NCBI GenBank assembly: GCA_031550535.1
Contig: JAVBOM010000032.1
Coordinates: 4,902-68,901, forward strand
DNA length: 64,000 nt
Origin: Avichristensenella sp031550535
GTDB lineage: Bacteria > Bacillota > Clostridia > Christensenellales > Aristaeellaceae
Direction: 5' to 3'
In this document: one piece after another, positions 16,505-24,018 of the stretch
Layout of the letters: every line of letters begins with the position of its first letter
Numbering within the stretch: position 1 is the stretch's first letter
Position numbers and translations under genes: made by a program
The notes under the pieces: model-generated
Seen by the model: only the letters and a program-made list of their open reading frames with translations
Told to the model about the DNA's origin: nothing
The model's database searches: none

Positions 16505-18016
16505 ATGATGAACGCCAAGAAGCTGACAACGGCTGCCGGCGCGCCCGTGGCCGACAACACCAACGCCCTGACGGCGGGGGAACGCGGCCCCGCCACGCTG
16601 CAAAACCCCTGGCTGATCGAAAAGCTGGCCAACTTTGACCGCGAGGTCATCCCGGAGCGGCGCATGCACGCCAAGGGCTCCGGCGCGTTCGGCACATTCA
16701 CCGTCACGCATGACATCACGAAACTCACCCGGGCGAAGGTCTTTTCCGAAATCGGCAAAAAGACGGACGTGTTCGTCCGCTTCTCCACCGTGGCGGGCGA
16801 GCGCGGCGCGGCGGACGCGGAGCGGGACATCCGTGGCTTCGCGATCAAGTTTTACACGGAGGAGGGCAACTGGGACCTGGTGGGCAACAACACGCCCGTG
16901 TTCTTCCTGCGCGATCCGCTGCGCTTCCCGGACCTGAACCACGCCGTCAAGCGCGACCCCAAGACCAACATGCGCTCCGCGCAGAATAACTGGGACTTCT
17001 GGTCCATGCTGCCGGAGGCGCTGCACCAGGTCACCATCACCATGTCCGACCGGGGCCTTCCGCGCTCGTACCGCCACATGCACGGCTTTGGCAGCCACAC
17101 GTACAGCATGATCGGCGCGGATGGCACGCGCACGTGGGTGAAATTCCACTTTCGCACGCACCAGGGCATTGAGAACCTGACGGACGGGGAGGCCGAGGCG
17201 CTCGTCGGGCGGGACCGCGAGAGCCACCAGCGCGACCTGTTCGAGTCCATTGAAAAGGGCGAATTCCCCCGCTGGACCCTGCACATTCAAACGATGACGG
17301 AGGAGCAGGCGGCGCATCATAAGGAGAACCCGTTCGACATCACGAAGGTGTGGAGCCAGAAGACGTTCCCGCTGACCGAGGTGGGCGTGCTGGAGCTGAA
17401 CCGCAACCCGGAGAACTACTTCGCCGAGGTGGAGCAGGCCGCGTTCAACCCCGCGAACATCGTTCCCGGCATCGGCCTCTCGCCCGACAAGCTGCTGCAG
17501 GGCCGTCTGTTCTCCTACGGCGACGCGCAGCGGTACCGTCTGGGCGTCAACCACTACCAGATCCCCGTGAACGCGGCGAAAATGCCCATCCACGCGTTCC
17601 ACCGCGACGGCCAGATGCGCGTGGACGGCAACTACGGCGGCGCGATATCCTACCAGCCCAACAGCCACGGCGAGTGGGCGGAGCAGCCGGATTTCCGGGA
17701 GCCGCCGCTGGAGCTGCGCGGCGCGATGGAATCCTACGAGCCGAAGGCCGACACGACCGACGACTGCTTCTACCAGCCCGGCGACCTGTACCGCCTGATG
17801 ACGGAGGAAAAACGCGCGGTGCGGATTGAGAACACGGCGCGCAACATGCAGGGCGTCACGGAGAACATCAAAAGCCGCCACGCGGCGCACTGCTATCTCG
17901 CAGATCCCGAATACGGCGAGCGGCTGGCCAAGGCGCTGATGATCGACATGGGGCGTGTCAAGGCGCTGGCGGCGATGACGCACGACGAGCGGATGAAAGC
18001 GACGATGATGAAATGA
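16505..18016 (+). CDS. katA: Monofunctional heme catalase
   Basis: Converts hydrogen peroxide to water and oxygen in the cytoplasm. The 503-residue small-subunit (clade 3-like) catalase has the active-site His55 in RRMHAKGSG, the distal Asn region GNNTPVFFLRDP and the proximal heme Tyr motif RLFSYGDAQRYRLG (about residue 338). Length is normal and there is no signal peptide. AGGAGG is 5 nt before the first ATG (a second ATG follows directly). It shares a divergent control region with perR and overlaps the next gene by ATGA. Confidence 0.96.
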   Translation: MMNAKKLTTAAGAPVADNTNALTAGERGPATLQNPWLIEKLANFDREVIPERRMHAKGSGAFGTFTVTHDITKLTRAKVFSEIGKKTDVFVRFSTVAGERGAADAERDIRGFAIKFYTEEGNWDLVGNNTPVFFLRDPLRFPDLNHAVKRDPKTNMRSAQNNWDFWSMLPEALHQVTITMSDRGLPRSYRHMHGFGSHTYSMIGADGTRTWVKFHFRTHQGIENLTDGEAEALVGRDRESHQRDLFESIEKGEFPRWTLHIQTMTEEQAAHHKENPFDITKVWSQKTFPLTEVGVLELNRNPENYFAEVEQAAFNPANIVPGIGLSPDKLLQGRLFSYGDAQRYRLGVNHYQIPVNAAKMPIHAFHRDGQMRVDGNYGGAISYQPNSHGEWAEQPDFREPPLELRGAMESYEPKADTTDDCFYQPGDLYRLMTEEKRAVRIENTARNMQGVTENIKSRHAAHCYLADPEYGERLAKALMIDMGRVKALAAMTHDERMKATMMK

Positions 18017-18387
18017 AGCGCGCTTTGCTGAACGCCCTAGGCTTCGCGCTGCTGGCGCTCGGCGGCATCGGCGCGCTGGTGCCCGTGCTGCCGACCACGC
18101 CGTTCGTGCTTTGCGCGGCGGGGTGCTTCGGGGCTAGCAATCCCGCGCTGGCGAAAAAGCTGGAGCGGGCGCGGTTCTTCGGCGAGTATATCCGCGCCTA
18201 CCGGGACAAAACCGGCGTCAGCGCCCGGACGAGATGGACCGGCATCGCCGCGCTGTGGGCTATGCTCGGCGTATCCGCCGCGCTGGCGCGGGCGGTGCAT
18301 GTATGGATTGTGCTTGTGGCGGTGGGGGTGTGCGTGACGGCGCATTTGCTGCTGATCGGGAGGGACAAAGCAGGGCATAAGAGGTAG
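18013..18387 (+). CDS. DUF454 (YbaN-like) small membrane protein
   Basis: A product of 124 residues with the family N-terminus ALGGIGALVPVLPTTPFVLCAAGCF, then SNPALAKKLERARFFGEYIRAYRDKTGVS and two C-terminal hydrophobic segments. Three or so membrane helices are predicted. Function is unknown. It starts inside the catalase stop region (4-bp ATGA overlap), so it is probably co-expressed with katA under peroxide control. Confidence 0.85.
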   Translation: MKRALLNALGFALLALGGIGALVPVLPTTPFVLCAAGCFGASNPALAKKLERARFFGEYIRAYRDKTGVSARTRWTGIAALWAMLGVSAALARAVHVWIVLVAVGVCVTAHLLLIGRDKAGHKR

Positions 18388-18442
18388 AGACTCCTTGCGA
18401 AATCCCCGTATGGTGCTGATTTTCCAAATCCGCGCCGCCATC
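18384..18442 (+). repeat. Dispersed double-hairpin element, diverged copy 7
   Basis: GTAGAGACTCCTTGCGAAATCC, then GGTGCTGATTTTCC and AAATCCGCGCCGCCATC. It starts at the DUF454 stop codon, in the gap between convergent genes. Confidence 0.7.
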
Positions 18443-18535
18443 GAAGAAGGGAACGAAGGTAAAGCGCAAGAGTTCCGTCAGTGGGCCCAAAGGTATATCC
18501 CTTTGGCAGGGTCTCGGACGGCGTCCCAGCGTTCC

Positions 18536-19534
18536 CTATGCCCTATCCACCCGGAACGTCTCCCGCTCCACCAGTGTGGCCGAGACGGTGATCTCTCCCG
18601 GAATCTGCCCCCCGGCCAGCAGCCGGTCGAGCATATCCACGGCGGTGGGGCAGATGGCGCCCAGCATGTTGTCCACGCTGGTCAGCGTGGGCGTGGTGCA
18701 CTCGCAGAAAATGGAGTTGTTGAACCCGATGATCGGCACATCAAGGCCCTGCGCGAGCAGGGCCTTTTGCGCGCCCACGGCCAGCAGGTCCTCGGAAGCG
18801 ATGACGCCCGCAAAGCGCACGCCCCGGGCCAGCAGCGCCGCCACCCGCTCCTGCGCGGGCAGCACGCCGTGATCCACGGCCGAAACGAGGTCGGGGTTTT
18901 CCGCAAGCCCGGCGTCCAGGAGGCCCTGCCGCACCCCCTCGATCTTCTGCGTGCCCGCCCAGGCCCAGCGCGTCATGTCATGCAGGTACAGGATGTCGCG
19001 GCAGCCCGCCGCCACAAGCCTGCGCACGCTCTGGCGCATGGCTTCTTTTTCATCGCACAGCACGCAGTACACGTTCGGTAGCGCCATGCGGGCATTGATG
19101 AGGAACACGGGCACCTGCCCCGCAGCCTCCTGGATGTGCCGGTTGTCCCGCCGCTCGTGGAAGGCCGCGCCCACCAGCATCACGGCGTCCACCCGCTTTT
19201 GCAGCAGCAGGGTGAGGCACTTTTTTTTGCTCTCCAGCGATTGGCCGCAGCAGCACAGCAGCGTGTCGAACCCCTTCTCGCGCAGGCCGCGCTCCAGCAG
19301 CGACACGGCGCGGGCGTAAAACGGGTTGGCCACGTCCGTGCAGAGGATGCCCACCATGCGCATGGTGTTCAGCCCCAGGCCCCGGGCGAACGCATTGGGG
19401 GTGTAGCCCTCCTGGCGCATCACGGCCAGCACCTTTTCCCGCGTCTGCTCGCTGACGGCCTGGCTTTCGTTAATGACGCGGGAAACCGTGGCCACGGATA
19501 CGCCGCACCGGGCCGCTATGTCGCGGATGTTCAT
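18536..19534 (-). CDS. LacI family transcriptional regulator of the sugar operon
   Basis: A product of 332 residues with an N-terminal helix-turn-helix (MNIRDIAARCGVSVATVSRVINESQAVSEQTREKV) and a periplasmic-binding-like effector domain (MVGILCTDVANPFYARAVSLLERGLREKGFDTLLC). The start at 19534 has GAGGTGG upstream and begins exactly at the family N-terminus; the upstream open frame from 19597 is not needed. It is divergent from an ABC sugar transport operon, and a 24-bp palindrome just upstream suggests autoregulation. Confidence 0.9.
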   Translation of the reverse strand: MNIRDIAARCGVSVATVSRVINESQAVSEQTREKVLAVMRQEGYTPNAFARGLGLNTMRMVGILCTDVANPFYARAVSLLERGLREKGFDTLLCCCGQSLESKKKCLTLLLQKRVDAVMLVGAAFHERRDNRHIQEAAGQVPVFLINARMALPNVYCVLCDEKEAMRQSVRRLVAAGCRDILYLHDMTRWAWAGTQKIEGVRQGLLDAGLAENPDLVSAVDHGVLPAQERVAALLARGVRFAGVIASEDLLAVGAQKALLAQGLDVPIIGFNNSIFCECTTPTLTSVDNMLGAICPTAVDMLDRLLAGGQIPGEITVSATLVERETFRVDRA

Positions 19535-19543
19535 ACGCCACCT

Positions 19544-19567
19544 CGCTACGAAACTGATTTCATAGCG
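19544..19567. promoter_or_regulatory. Candidate LacI-family operator
   Basis: A 24-bp near-perfect palindrome: left arm CGCTACGAAA, right arm TTTCATAGCG, with one mismatch pair. It lies directly upstream of the LacI start and downstream of its probable promoter (TTGCGT and TACCAT on the minus strand, 17-bp spacer). Confidence 0.6.
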
Positions 19568-19603
19568 TATGGTATCATTAACCATAAAATTACGCAATAG
19601 GTG

Positions 19604-19632
19604 TTGACAACGTTAGAGAAGCTAGATATAAT
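19604..19632 (+). promoter_or_regulatory. Consensus SigA promoter of the sugar ABC operon
   Basis: TTGACA (19604-19609) and TATAAT (19627-19632), both perfect matches with a 17-bp spacer, about 55 bp before the first permease gene. An ATGGT/ACCAT inverted repeat (19569-19585) lies just upstream. Such a strong promoter is consistent with negative control by the adjacent LacI protein. Confidence 0.8.
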
Positions 19633-19687
19633 TTCCGTGTAAATAGTTACATAAACCGCGTAGCGCACATACGAAAGAAGGCCCGGG

Positions 19688-20593
19688 ATGAACAGGCGCG
19701 GCATCAGGCGGTCCCTTGCGGACAACGCCACAGGATACCTCTTTCTGGCCCCGTGGCTGCTGGGCTTTTTTGTTCTGACCCTGTATCCGATGATCCAGTC
19801 GCTGTATTACTCATTTACCCAGTTCGACATGCTCTCCGCGCCCAAATGGATTGGCACGGCCAACTATGTCAAGATGTTCACCGGCGACGCGACATACGTC
19901 AAGTCGCTGAAGGTCACGTTCACATATGTGTTCCTCGCCGTACCGCTGAAGCTCGCGTTCGCGCTGCTCATCGCGGGGGTGATGAACCAGAAGCTCCGCT
20001 TCATCAGCTTTTACCGCACCGTGTACTACATCCCTACGCTCCTGGGCGGCTCGGTCGCCATCGCCGTGCTGTGGAAGCGGCTGTTCAGCGGCGACGGCGC
20101 GATCAACACGATCCTGCGCGCGATGGGCGCGAACCCACCCGCGTGGATCGCCAACCCGAAGTACGCGCTGTACACGCTGGTGCTGCTGACGGTGTGGCAG
20201 TTCGGCTCGTCCATGATTATTTTCCTCGCCGGGCTGAAGCAGATTCCGGACGAATACTACGAGGCCGCGAGCGTGGACGGCGCGGGCTCGCTCACCCGGT
20301 TTTTCCGCATCACCATCCCGTGCCTATCGCCGGTCATCCTGTTCAACCTGGTTATGCAGATGATCAGCGCCTTCCAGGCGTTCACGCAGGCGTTCATCAT
20401 CAGCGGGGGCAAGGGCGGCCCGCTGGATTCCACCATGTTCTACACGCTGTACCTGTACACCAAGGGGTTTTATTACTTCGAGATGGGCTACGCCTCCGCG
20501 ATGGCCTGGGTGCTGCTGGTGATCATCGCGGTGCTGACCGCGCTGATCTTCCGGTCCTCAGGCTCCTGGGTGACGTACGGCAGCGGGGAGTGA
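19688..20593 (+). CDS. Carbohydrate ABC transporter permease (MalF/UgpA type)
   Basis: A product of 301 residues and six predicted membrane helices. The N-terminus (GYLFLAPWLLGFFVLTLYPMIQSLYYSFTQFD) and the EAA loop (EYYEAASVDGAGSLTRFFRITIPCLSPVILF) are typical of CUT1 family first permeases. It imports a sugar or oligosaccharide with the next gene and the binding protein; no ATPase gene is present, so a shared MsmX-like ATPase encoded elsewhere is likely. AGAAGG precedes the start. Confidence 0.92.
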   Translation: MNRRGIRRSLADNATGYLFLAPWLLGFFVLTLYPMIQSLYYSFTQFDMLSAPKWIGTANYVKMFTGDATYVKSLKVTFTYVFLAVPLKLAFALLIAGVMNQKLRFISFYRTVYYIPTLLGGSVAIAVLWKRLFSGDGAINTILRAMGANPPAWIANPKYALYTLVLLTVWQFGSSMIIFLAGLKQIPDEYYEAASVDGAGSLTRFFRITIPCLSPVILFNLVMQMISAFQAFTQAFIISGGKGGPLDSTMFYTLYLYTKGFYYFEMGYASAMAWVLLVIIAVLTALIFRSSGSWVTYGSGE

Positions 20594-20599
20594 CGAGCG

Positions 20600-21448
20600 A
20601 TGAGCAGGAAGGTCAAAAAGAGCCTCTCCCATGCGCTGGCGCATCTGGTCATCATCGCGCTGGGGCTGGTGATGCTCTACCCGGTCGCGTGGCTGGTCAT
20701 GAGCTCGCTGAAGCCCGGCACGGCCATCTTCAGCGACCCGAGCCTCATTCCGTCATCCGTCACATTCCAGCACTATGTCACCGGCTGGCAGGGCGTGGGG
20801 CGCATCCACTTCAGCACGTTCTTTATCAATTCGGTGATGGTGTGCGCGGTGGTCGTGCTTATGAACGTGGTGTCCTGCTCCATGGCGGCCTACGCGTTCG
20901 GCCGGCTGAAATTCTGGCTGAAGGGACTGTGGTTCGGCATCATGATGCTGTCGATCATGCTGCCCACGCACGTGACGACGATTCCCCGGTATGTCATGTT
21001 CAACACGTTCGGCTGGGTGGACACATACCTGCCGCTGATCGTGCCCAAGCTGCTGGCGACGGACGGGTTCTTCGTGTTCCTGCTGGTGCAGTTCGTGCGC
21101 GGGCTGCCCAAGGACCTGGACGAATCCGCGACGCTGGACGGGTGCTCGAAAATCGGCATCTTCTTCCGCATCATCGTGCCGCTGTCCGTGCCCGCGCTGG
21201 TCACGACGGCGCTGTTCAGCTTCCTGTGGACATGGGACGACTTTTTCAACCAACTGCTGTACCTGAACACGCCCGCGAAGTACACCGTGCCGCTGGGCCT
21301 GCGCATGTTCATGGATTCGTCCGGCGCGTCCAACTGGGGGCCGATGTTCGCGATGTCCGTGCTGTCCATCCTGCCGTGTTTCGCGCTGTTTTTCTCCCTA
21401 CAGAAGTATTTTGTGCAGGGGATCGCGACGACGGGTATCAAGGGGTAA
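20600..21448 (+). CDS. Carbohydrate ABC transporter permease (MalG/UgpE type)
   Basis: A product of 282 residues with six predicted helices, the second CUT1 permease. The N-terminus has MLYPVAWLVMSSLKPGTAIFSDPSLIPSSVTFQHY. The EAA loop is DLDESATLDGCSKIGIFFRIIVPLSVPALVT and the C-terminus is the usual LFFSLQKYFVQGIATTGIKG. GGGGAG is 9 nt upstream. Six bp separate it from the partner permease. A structured 428-bp gap follows before the binding-protein gene. Confidence 0.92.
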   Translation: MSRKVKKSLSHALAHLVIIALGLVMLYPVAWLVMSSLKPGTAIFSDPSLIPSSVTFQHYVTGWQGVGRIHFSTFFINSVMVCAVVVLMNVVSCSMAAYAFGRLKFWLKGLWFGIMMLSIMLPTHVTTIPRYVMFNTFGWVDTYLPLIVPKLLATDGFFVFLLVQFVRGLPKDLDESATLDGCSKIGIFFRIIVPLSVPALVTTALFSFLWTWDDFFNQLLYLNTPAKYTVPLGLRMFMDSSGASNWGPMFAMSVLSILPCFALFFSLQKYFVQGIATTGIKG

Positions 21449-21667
21449 ACGGCCATCAAAAAGCATTTTTTGATGGGAGGGACCGGCGGGGAGGACTCAG
21501 CCTGAAATGCTATGGCATTTCCGGGCACACCGGAGGGAAGCGCCCGCTGTGCGGGATGAAGCGACCCGAAGATGCCGACCGGCACAGAGGGATGGCCGCA
21601 AATGCGGACAGCGCGACAATGCCGGTCGGCCCTCAGGCAAGCGTACAGATTCCGACACCAGTCAGGA

Positions 21668-21723
21668 GCGGCGCGGATTTGAAAAATCAGCGCCATAAGA
21701 GGATTTCGCCAGAAATCCTTTCC
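21668..21723 (-). repeat. Dispersed double-hairpin element, copy 8
   Basis: Inverted orientation: GGCGCGGATTTGAAAAATC, AGCGCC, then GGATTTCGCCAGAAATCC. It lies within the permease to binding-protein gap. Confidence 0.85.
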
Positions 21724-21785
21724 TCCGGGACTGGTTCTGGAATCTGCGGCGACCCACCGTACACGCCGCTGGGTCTGATTGTGGT

Positions 21786-21805
21786 CGAGAGGTTGCGACC
21801 TCTCG
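21786..21805 (+). promoter_or_regulatory. 8-bp hairpin upstream of the binding-protein gene
   Basis: CGAGAGGT and ACCTCTCG pair around TGCG. With no T-run it is more likely an mRNA-stabilising or regulatory hairpin than a terminator. Confidence 0.4.
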
Positions 21806-21876
21806 AACTCTCCAGGGGGGTTCCGTAGGGGGCGAGGTTCCCCCTGCGCTAACACATATCAAGGAGGAGTTCATCC

Positions 21877-23133
21877 ATGAAGAAGCTGCTTTCCCTGACC
21901 CTCGCGCTCATGATGCTGCTGGGACTGGCGATTTCCGCCCACGCCGCCGCGCCGGTGGAGCTGCGCGTCGTGTGGTGGGGCTCGGACTCGCGCCATGAAA
22001 AGACGCTCAAGGCCATCGACCTGTTCGAGGCCGCGTACCCCGACATCAAGGTCGTGCCCGAGTACATGGGCAGCGACAGCTACTGGGACAAGCTGGCCAC
22101 CCAGGTGGCTGGCGGCAACGCGCCGGACGTGATCCAGTTCGGCGGCAACTACCCCGACTACGTCAAGAAGGACGTGCTGCTGCCATTGAACGAGTATTTC
22201 GGCGGCATCATTGACATCACGAGCATCGACCAGGGCGTCATCGACTCCGCCACCATGGACGGCAGCACCTACGGCCTGTGCCTGGGCACGAACATGATGG
22301 GCATCGTGTACAACAAGGCGATGCTGGAGAAGGCCGGGGCCGAAATGCCGGTGCCGGGCGCGAGCTGGGAGGACTTGGGCGCGTACTGCGAGACGATCGC
22401 GCCGCTGCTCCCGGAAGGCGTGTTCCCGATGACCGACAACAGCGGCAACAACACGAACTACGTCAGCTTCTACTGCCGCCAGATGGATAAGCCCCTGTAC
22501 ACGAGCGAGGGCAAGACATTCGCCGATGTGGAAACGATCAAAGCGTTCCTGGACATCTGGGCGGACTGGCGTGAGAAGGGCGTCATCCCGGGCGCGGAGC
22601 TCTCCGCCGAGTATTCCGAGGACGGCGTGGACAATTCCTCGCTCGTCGCGGGCAAGACGGCCATGTGCCTGCTGTACTCCAACCAGCTTGTGGGCTACCA
22701 GAACGCGATGGAGGACGAGCTTTCGATCATGCCGCTGCCGGACATGGAGAAGAACGCGGCGTGGGTGATGCCCAGCCAGTACTTTTGCATCAACAAGGCG
22801 TCGCAGGTGAAGGACGCGGCCGCGACGTTTGTCAACTTCTTCGTGAACGACCCGGAGGTGGGCAAGGTGCTGGGCAATGACCGCGGCATTTCGGCCTCGT
22901 CCGTGGTGCGCGCCGCGATCGCCGAGGAAGCGACGCCGGTCGACCAGAAGATCTACGACCTGTACGCCCTGGCCGCCGGGCACACCAGCCCGATGGACCC
23001 GAACGTGCCCAACGACCAGGAGTTTGTCGACGGGTTCAAGAAGATCAGCCAGGAAGTGGCTTTCGGCGTGAAGGACACGGCCACGGCGGCGCAGGAGGCG
23101 TTTGACTTCCTGAACCAGATGATCGCCAAATAA
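21877..23133 (+). CDS. Extracellular sugar-binding protein of an ABC transporter
   Basis: A product of 418 residues. It has a signal peptide (MKKLLSLTLALMMLLGLAIS, then AHAAAPVEL) with an apparent AHA/A signal peptidase I site. The mature domain is a family-1 solute-binding protein (VVWWGSDSRHEKTLKAIDLFEAAYPDIKV; GGNAPDVIQFGGNY). It should capture the operon's sugar. There is no lipobox Cys, which is unusual for a Gram-positive transporter subunit, so anchoring is unexplained. AAGGAGG is 10 nt upstream. It is a likely member of the LacI-controlled operon despite the long gap. Confidence 0.92.
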   Translation: MKKLLSLTLALMMLLGLAISAHAAAPVELRVVWWGSDSRHEKTLKAIDLFEAAYPDIKVVPEYMGSDSYWDKLATQVAGGNAPDVIQFGGNYPDYVKKDVLLPLNEYFGGIIDITSIDQGVIDSATMDGSTYGLCLGTNMMGIVYNKAMLEKAGAEMPVPGASWEDLGAYCETIAPLLPEGVFPMTDNSGNNTNYVSFYCRQMDKPLYTSEGKTFADVETIKAFLDIWADWREKGVIPGAELSAEYSEDGVDNSSLVAGKTAMCLLYSNQLVGYQNAMEDELSIMPLPDMEKNAAWVMPSQYFCINKASQVKDAAATFVNFFVNDPEVGKVLGNDRGISASSVVRAAIAEEATPVDQKIYDLYALAAGHTSPMDPNVPNDQEFVDGFKKISQEVAFGVKDTATAAQEAFDFLNQMIAK

Positions 23134-23153
23134 TTGTTTACCAAAGATACGAG

Positions 23154-23213
23154 GTAGGGATTTCTTGCGAAATCCCCTTATGGCGGCCGATTGTTCCAAT
23201 CAGCGCCGCCTTC
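23154..23213 (+). repeat. Dispersed double-hairpin element, copy 9
   Basis: GTAGGGATTTCTTGCGAAAT, CCCC, then GGCGGCCGATTGTTCC and AATCAGCGCCGCCTTC. It lies 20 bp after the binding-protein stop. Confidence 0.85.
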
Positions 23214-23236
23214 AACGTAGAGATACAAAGAAGAAG

Positions 23237-23266
23237 GGGGCTGTTGCATTGTTTTGCAACAGCCCC
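23237..23266 (+). terminator. Strong hairpin between convergent genes
   Basis: GGGGCTGTTGCA and TGCAACAGCCCC form a perfect 12-bp stem with loop TTGTTT. The following plus-strand bases are not T-rich; on the minus strand a CTTCTTCTTTG run follows. Confidence 0.7.
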
Positions 23267-23285
23267 TCGATTCAAAACACCACTT

Positions 23286-23762
23286 CTAAAGCTGGGTTAC
23301 GGCGATGGTTTCGTCGTTGCATAGTTCCCCGTTTTCCACGAAGCCCGCGCGGGCGTATACCTTTCTTGCGGCCGCGTTTTCCGGCGAATAGGAGATCCAA
23401 CAGTGATCCGCGGGGCCTGCCGGGCGCGTGCGGATGTAGTCCAATATTTTCGCCATCGCCGCTTGGCCGTACCCCCGCCCCTGGTACTTCGCGTCGATCA
23501 TCAGGCGCAGGATGCAATAGTTGCCGTCCGCGATCAAGGGCATGTCGTACCCGGTTGCGCCATAGACGATCATGACAAAGCCGACCATCACATCGTCCGC
23601 GTAGATGATCAAGGGGATGGGCTGGCTGCCGTTGGTGAGCAGCACGTAGCAGGAGGCGACGCTGGAGAGGTTGGAGGCCACAAAGCGGCGCTGCGCTTCG
23701 CCCACCTCCAGTTTGAACATTTCCCGCCGGTTTTCAAGGGTGATTTTTCGAAGCGTGATCAT
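23286..23762 (-). CDS. GNAT family N-acetyltransferase (diamine/spermidine acetyltransferase-like)
   Basis: A product of 158 residues with the GNAT acetyl-CoA motif A (ILRLMIDAKYQGRGYGQAAMAKILDYI) and motif B (WISYSPENAAARKVYARAGFVENGE). The pattern resembles SpeG/PaiA/BltD polyamine acetyltransferases, but the substrate is not certain. The start at 23762 has GGAGGG 5 nt upstream. A much longer open frame (to 24152) would read backwards through a repeat copy and the neighbouring gene start and is rejected. Confidence 0.85.
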   Translation of the reverse strand: MITLRKITLENRREMFKLEVGEAQRRFVASNLSSVASCYVLLTNGSQPIPLIIYADDVMVGFVMIVYGATGYDMPLIADGNYCILRLMIDAKYQGRGYGQAAMAKILDYIRTRPAGPADHCWISYSPENAAARKVYARAGFVENGELCNDETIAVTQL

Positions 23763-23782
23763 CGTATCCCTCCGTCTTACGT

Positions 23783-23846
23783 TGATGGCGGCGCAGATTC
23801 GGAGAATCGGGCGCCATAAATGGATTCCGCAAGGAATCCTTACCTC
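23783..23846 (-). repeat. Dispersed double-hairpin element, copy 10
   Basis: Inverted orientation: GATGGCGGCGCAGATTC, GAATCGGGCGCCAT, then GGATTCCGCAAGGAATCC. It lies directly upstream of the acetyltransferase Shine-Dalgarno site. Confidence 0.85.
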
Positions 23847-23887
23847 TTCTGTTGTGCCCCAGCATACCAGGTGCGGGGAAAAAAGAG

Positions 23888-23916
23888 TAGACTGAACATT
23901 TCTTTTCTGGTATGAT
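23888..23916 (+). promoter_or_regulatory. Candidate SigA promoter of the glycosidase gene
   Basis: TAGACT (23888-23893) and TATGAT (23911-23916) with a 17-bp spacer, about 100 bp before the start codon. Confidence 0.45.
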
Positions 23917-24018
23917 ACTTTATAACCATGCCTTGCACGCATGGTTTTTGTATGGCAAAGTGGCTGTTGCACCAGCCCTGTGCATGGGATGAAGGAGCGC
24001 AAGCTCAAGGAGGCTGCC

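Larger units (their letters stand above)
21449..21876 (+). other. Structured 428-bp gap between permease and binding-protein genes
   Basis: No credible reading frame. On the plus strand there is a run of potential hairpins: 21453-21476 (10-bp stem), 21505-21520 (AAATGC/GCATTT), 21521-21533 (CCGG/CCGG), 21543-21555 (CCCGC/GCGGG), and a large one closed by GCCGACCGGCA (21574-21584) and TGCCGGTCGGC (21620-21630) with an inner CCGC/GCGG stem. A dispersed repeat copy (21668-21723), an 8-bp stem (21786-21805) and an AGGGGG/CCCCCT hairpin (about 21826-21845) follow. It could be a structured RNA or a differential-expression element for the binding-protein gene. Confidence 0.6.

Noticed and set aside
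16424..17983. A 519-residue open frame antisense to katA
   Set aside because: It mirrors the third-position GC bias of katA, has His/Val/Arg-rich low-quality composition and no ribosome site.
19753..21828. A 691-residue plus-strand frame across both permease genes
   Set aside because: Out of phase with two clear permease genes; Arg/Gly/Ala-rich shadow.
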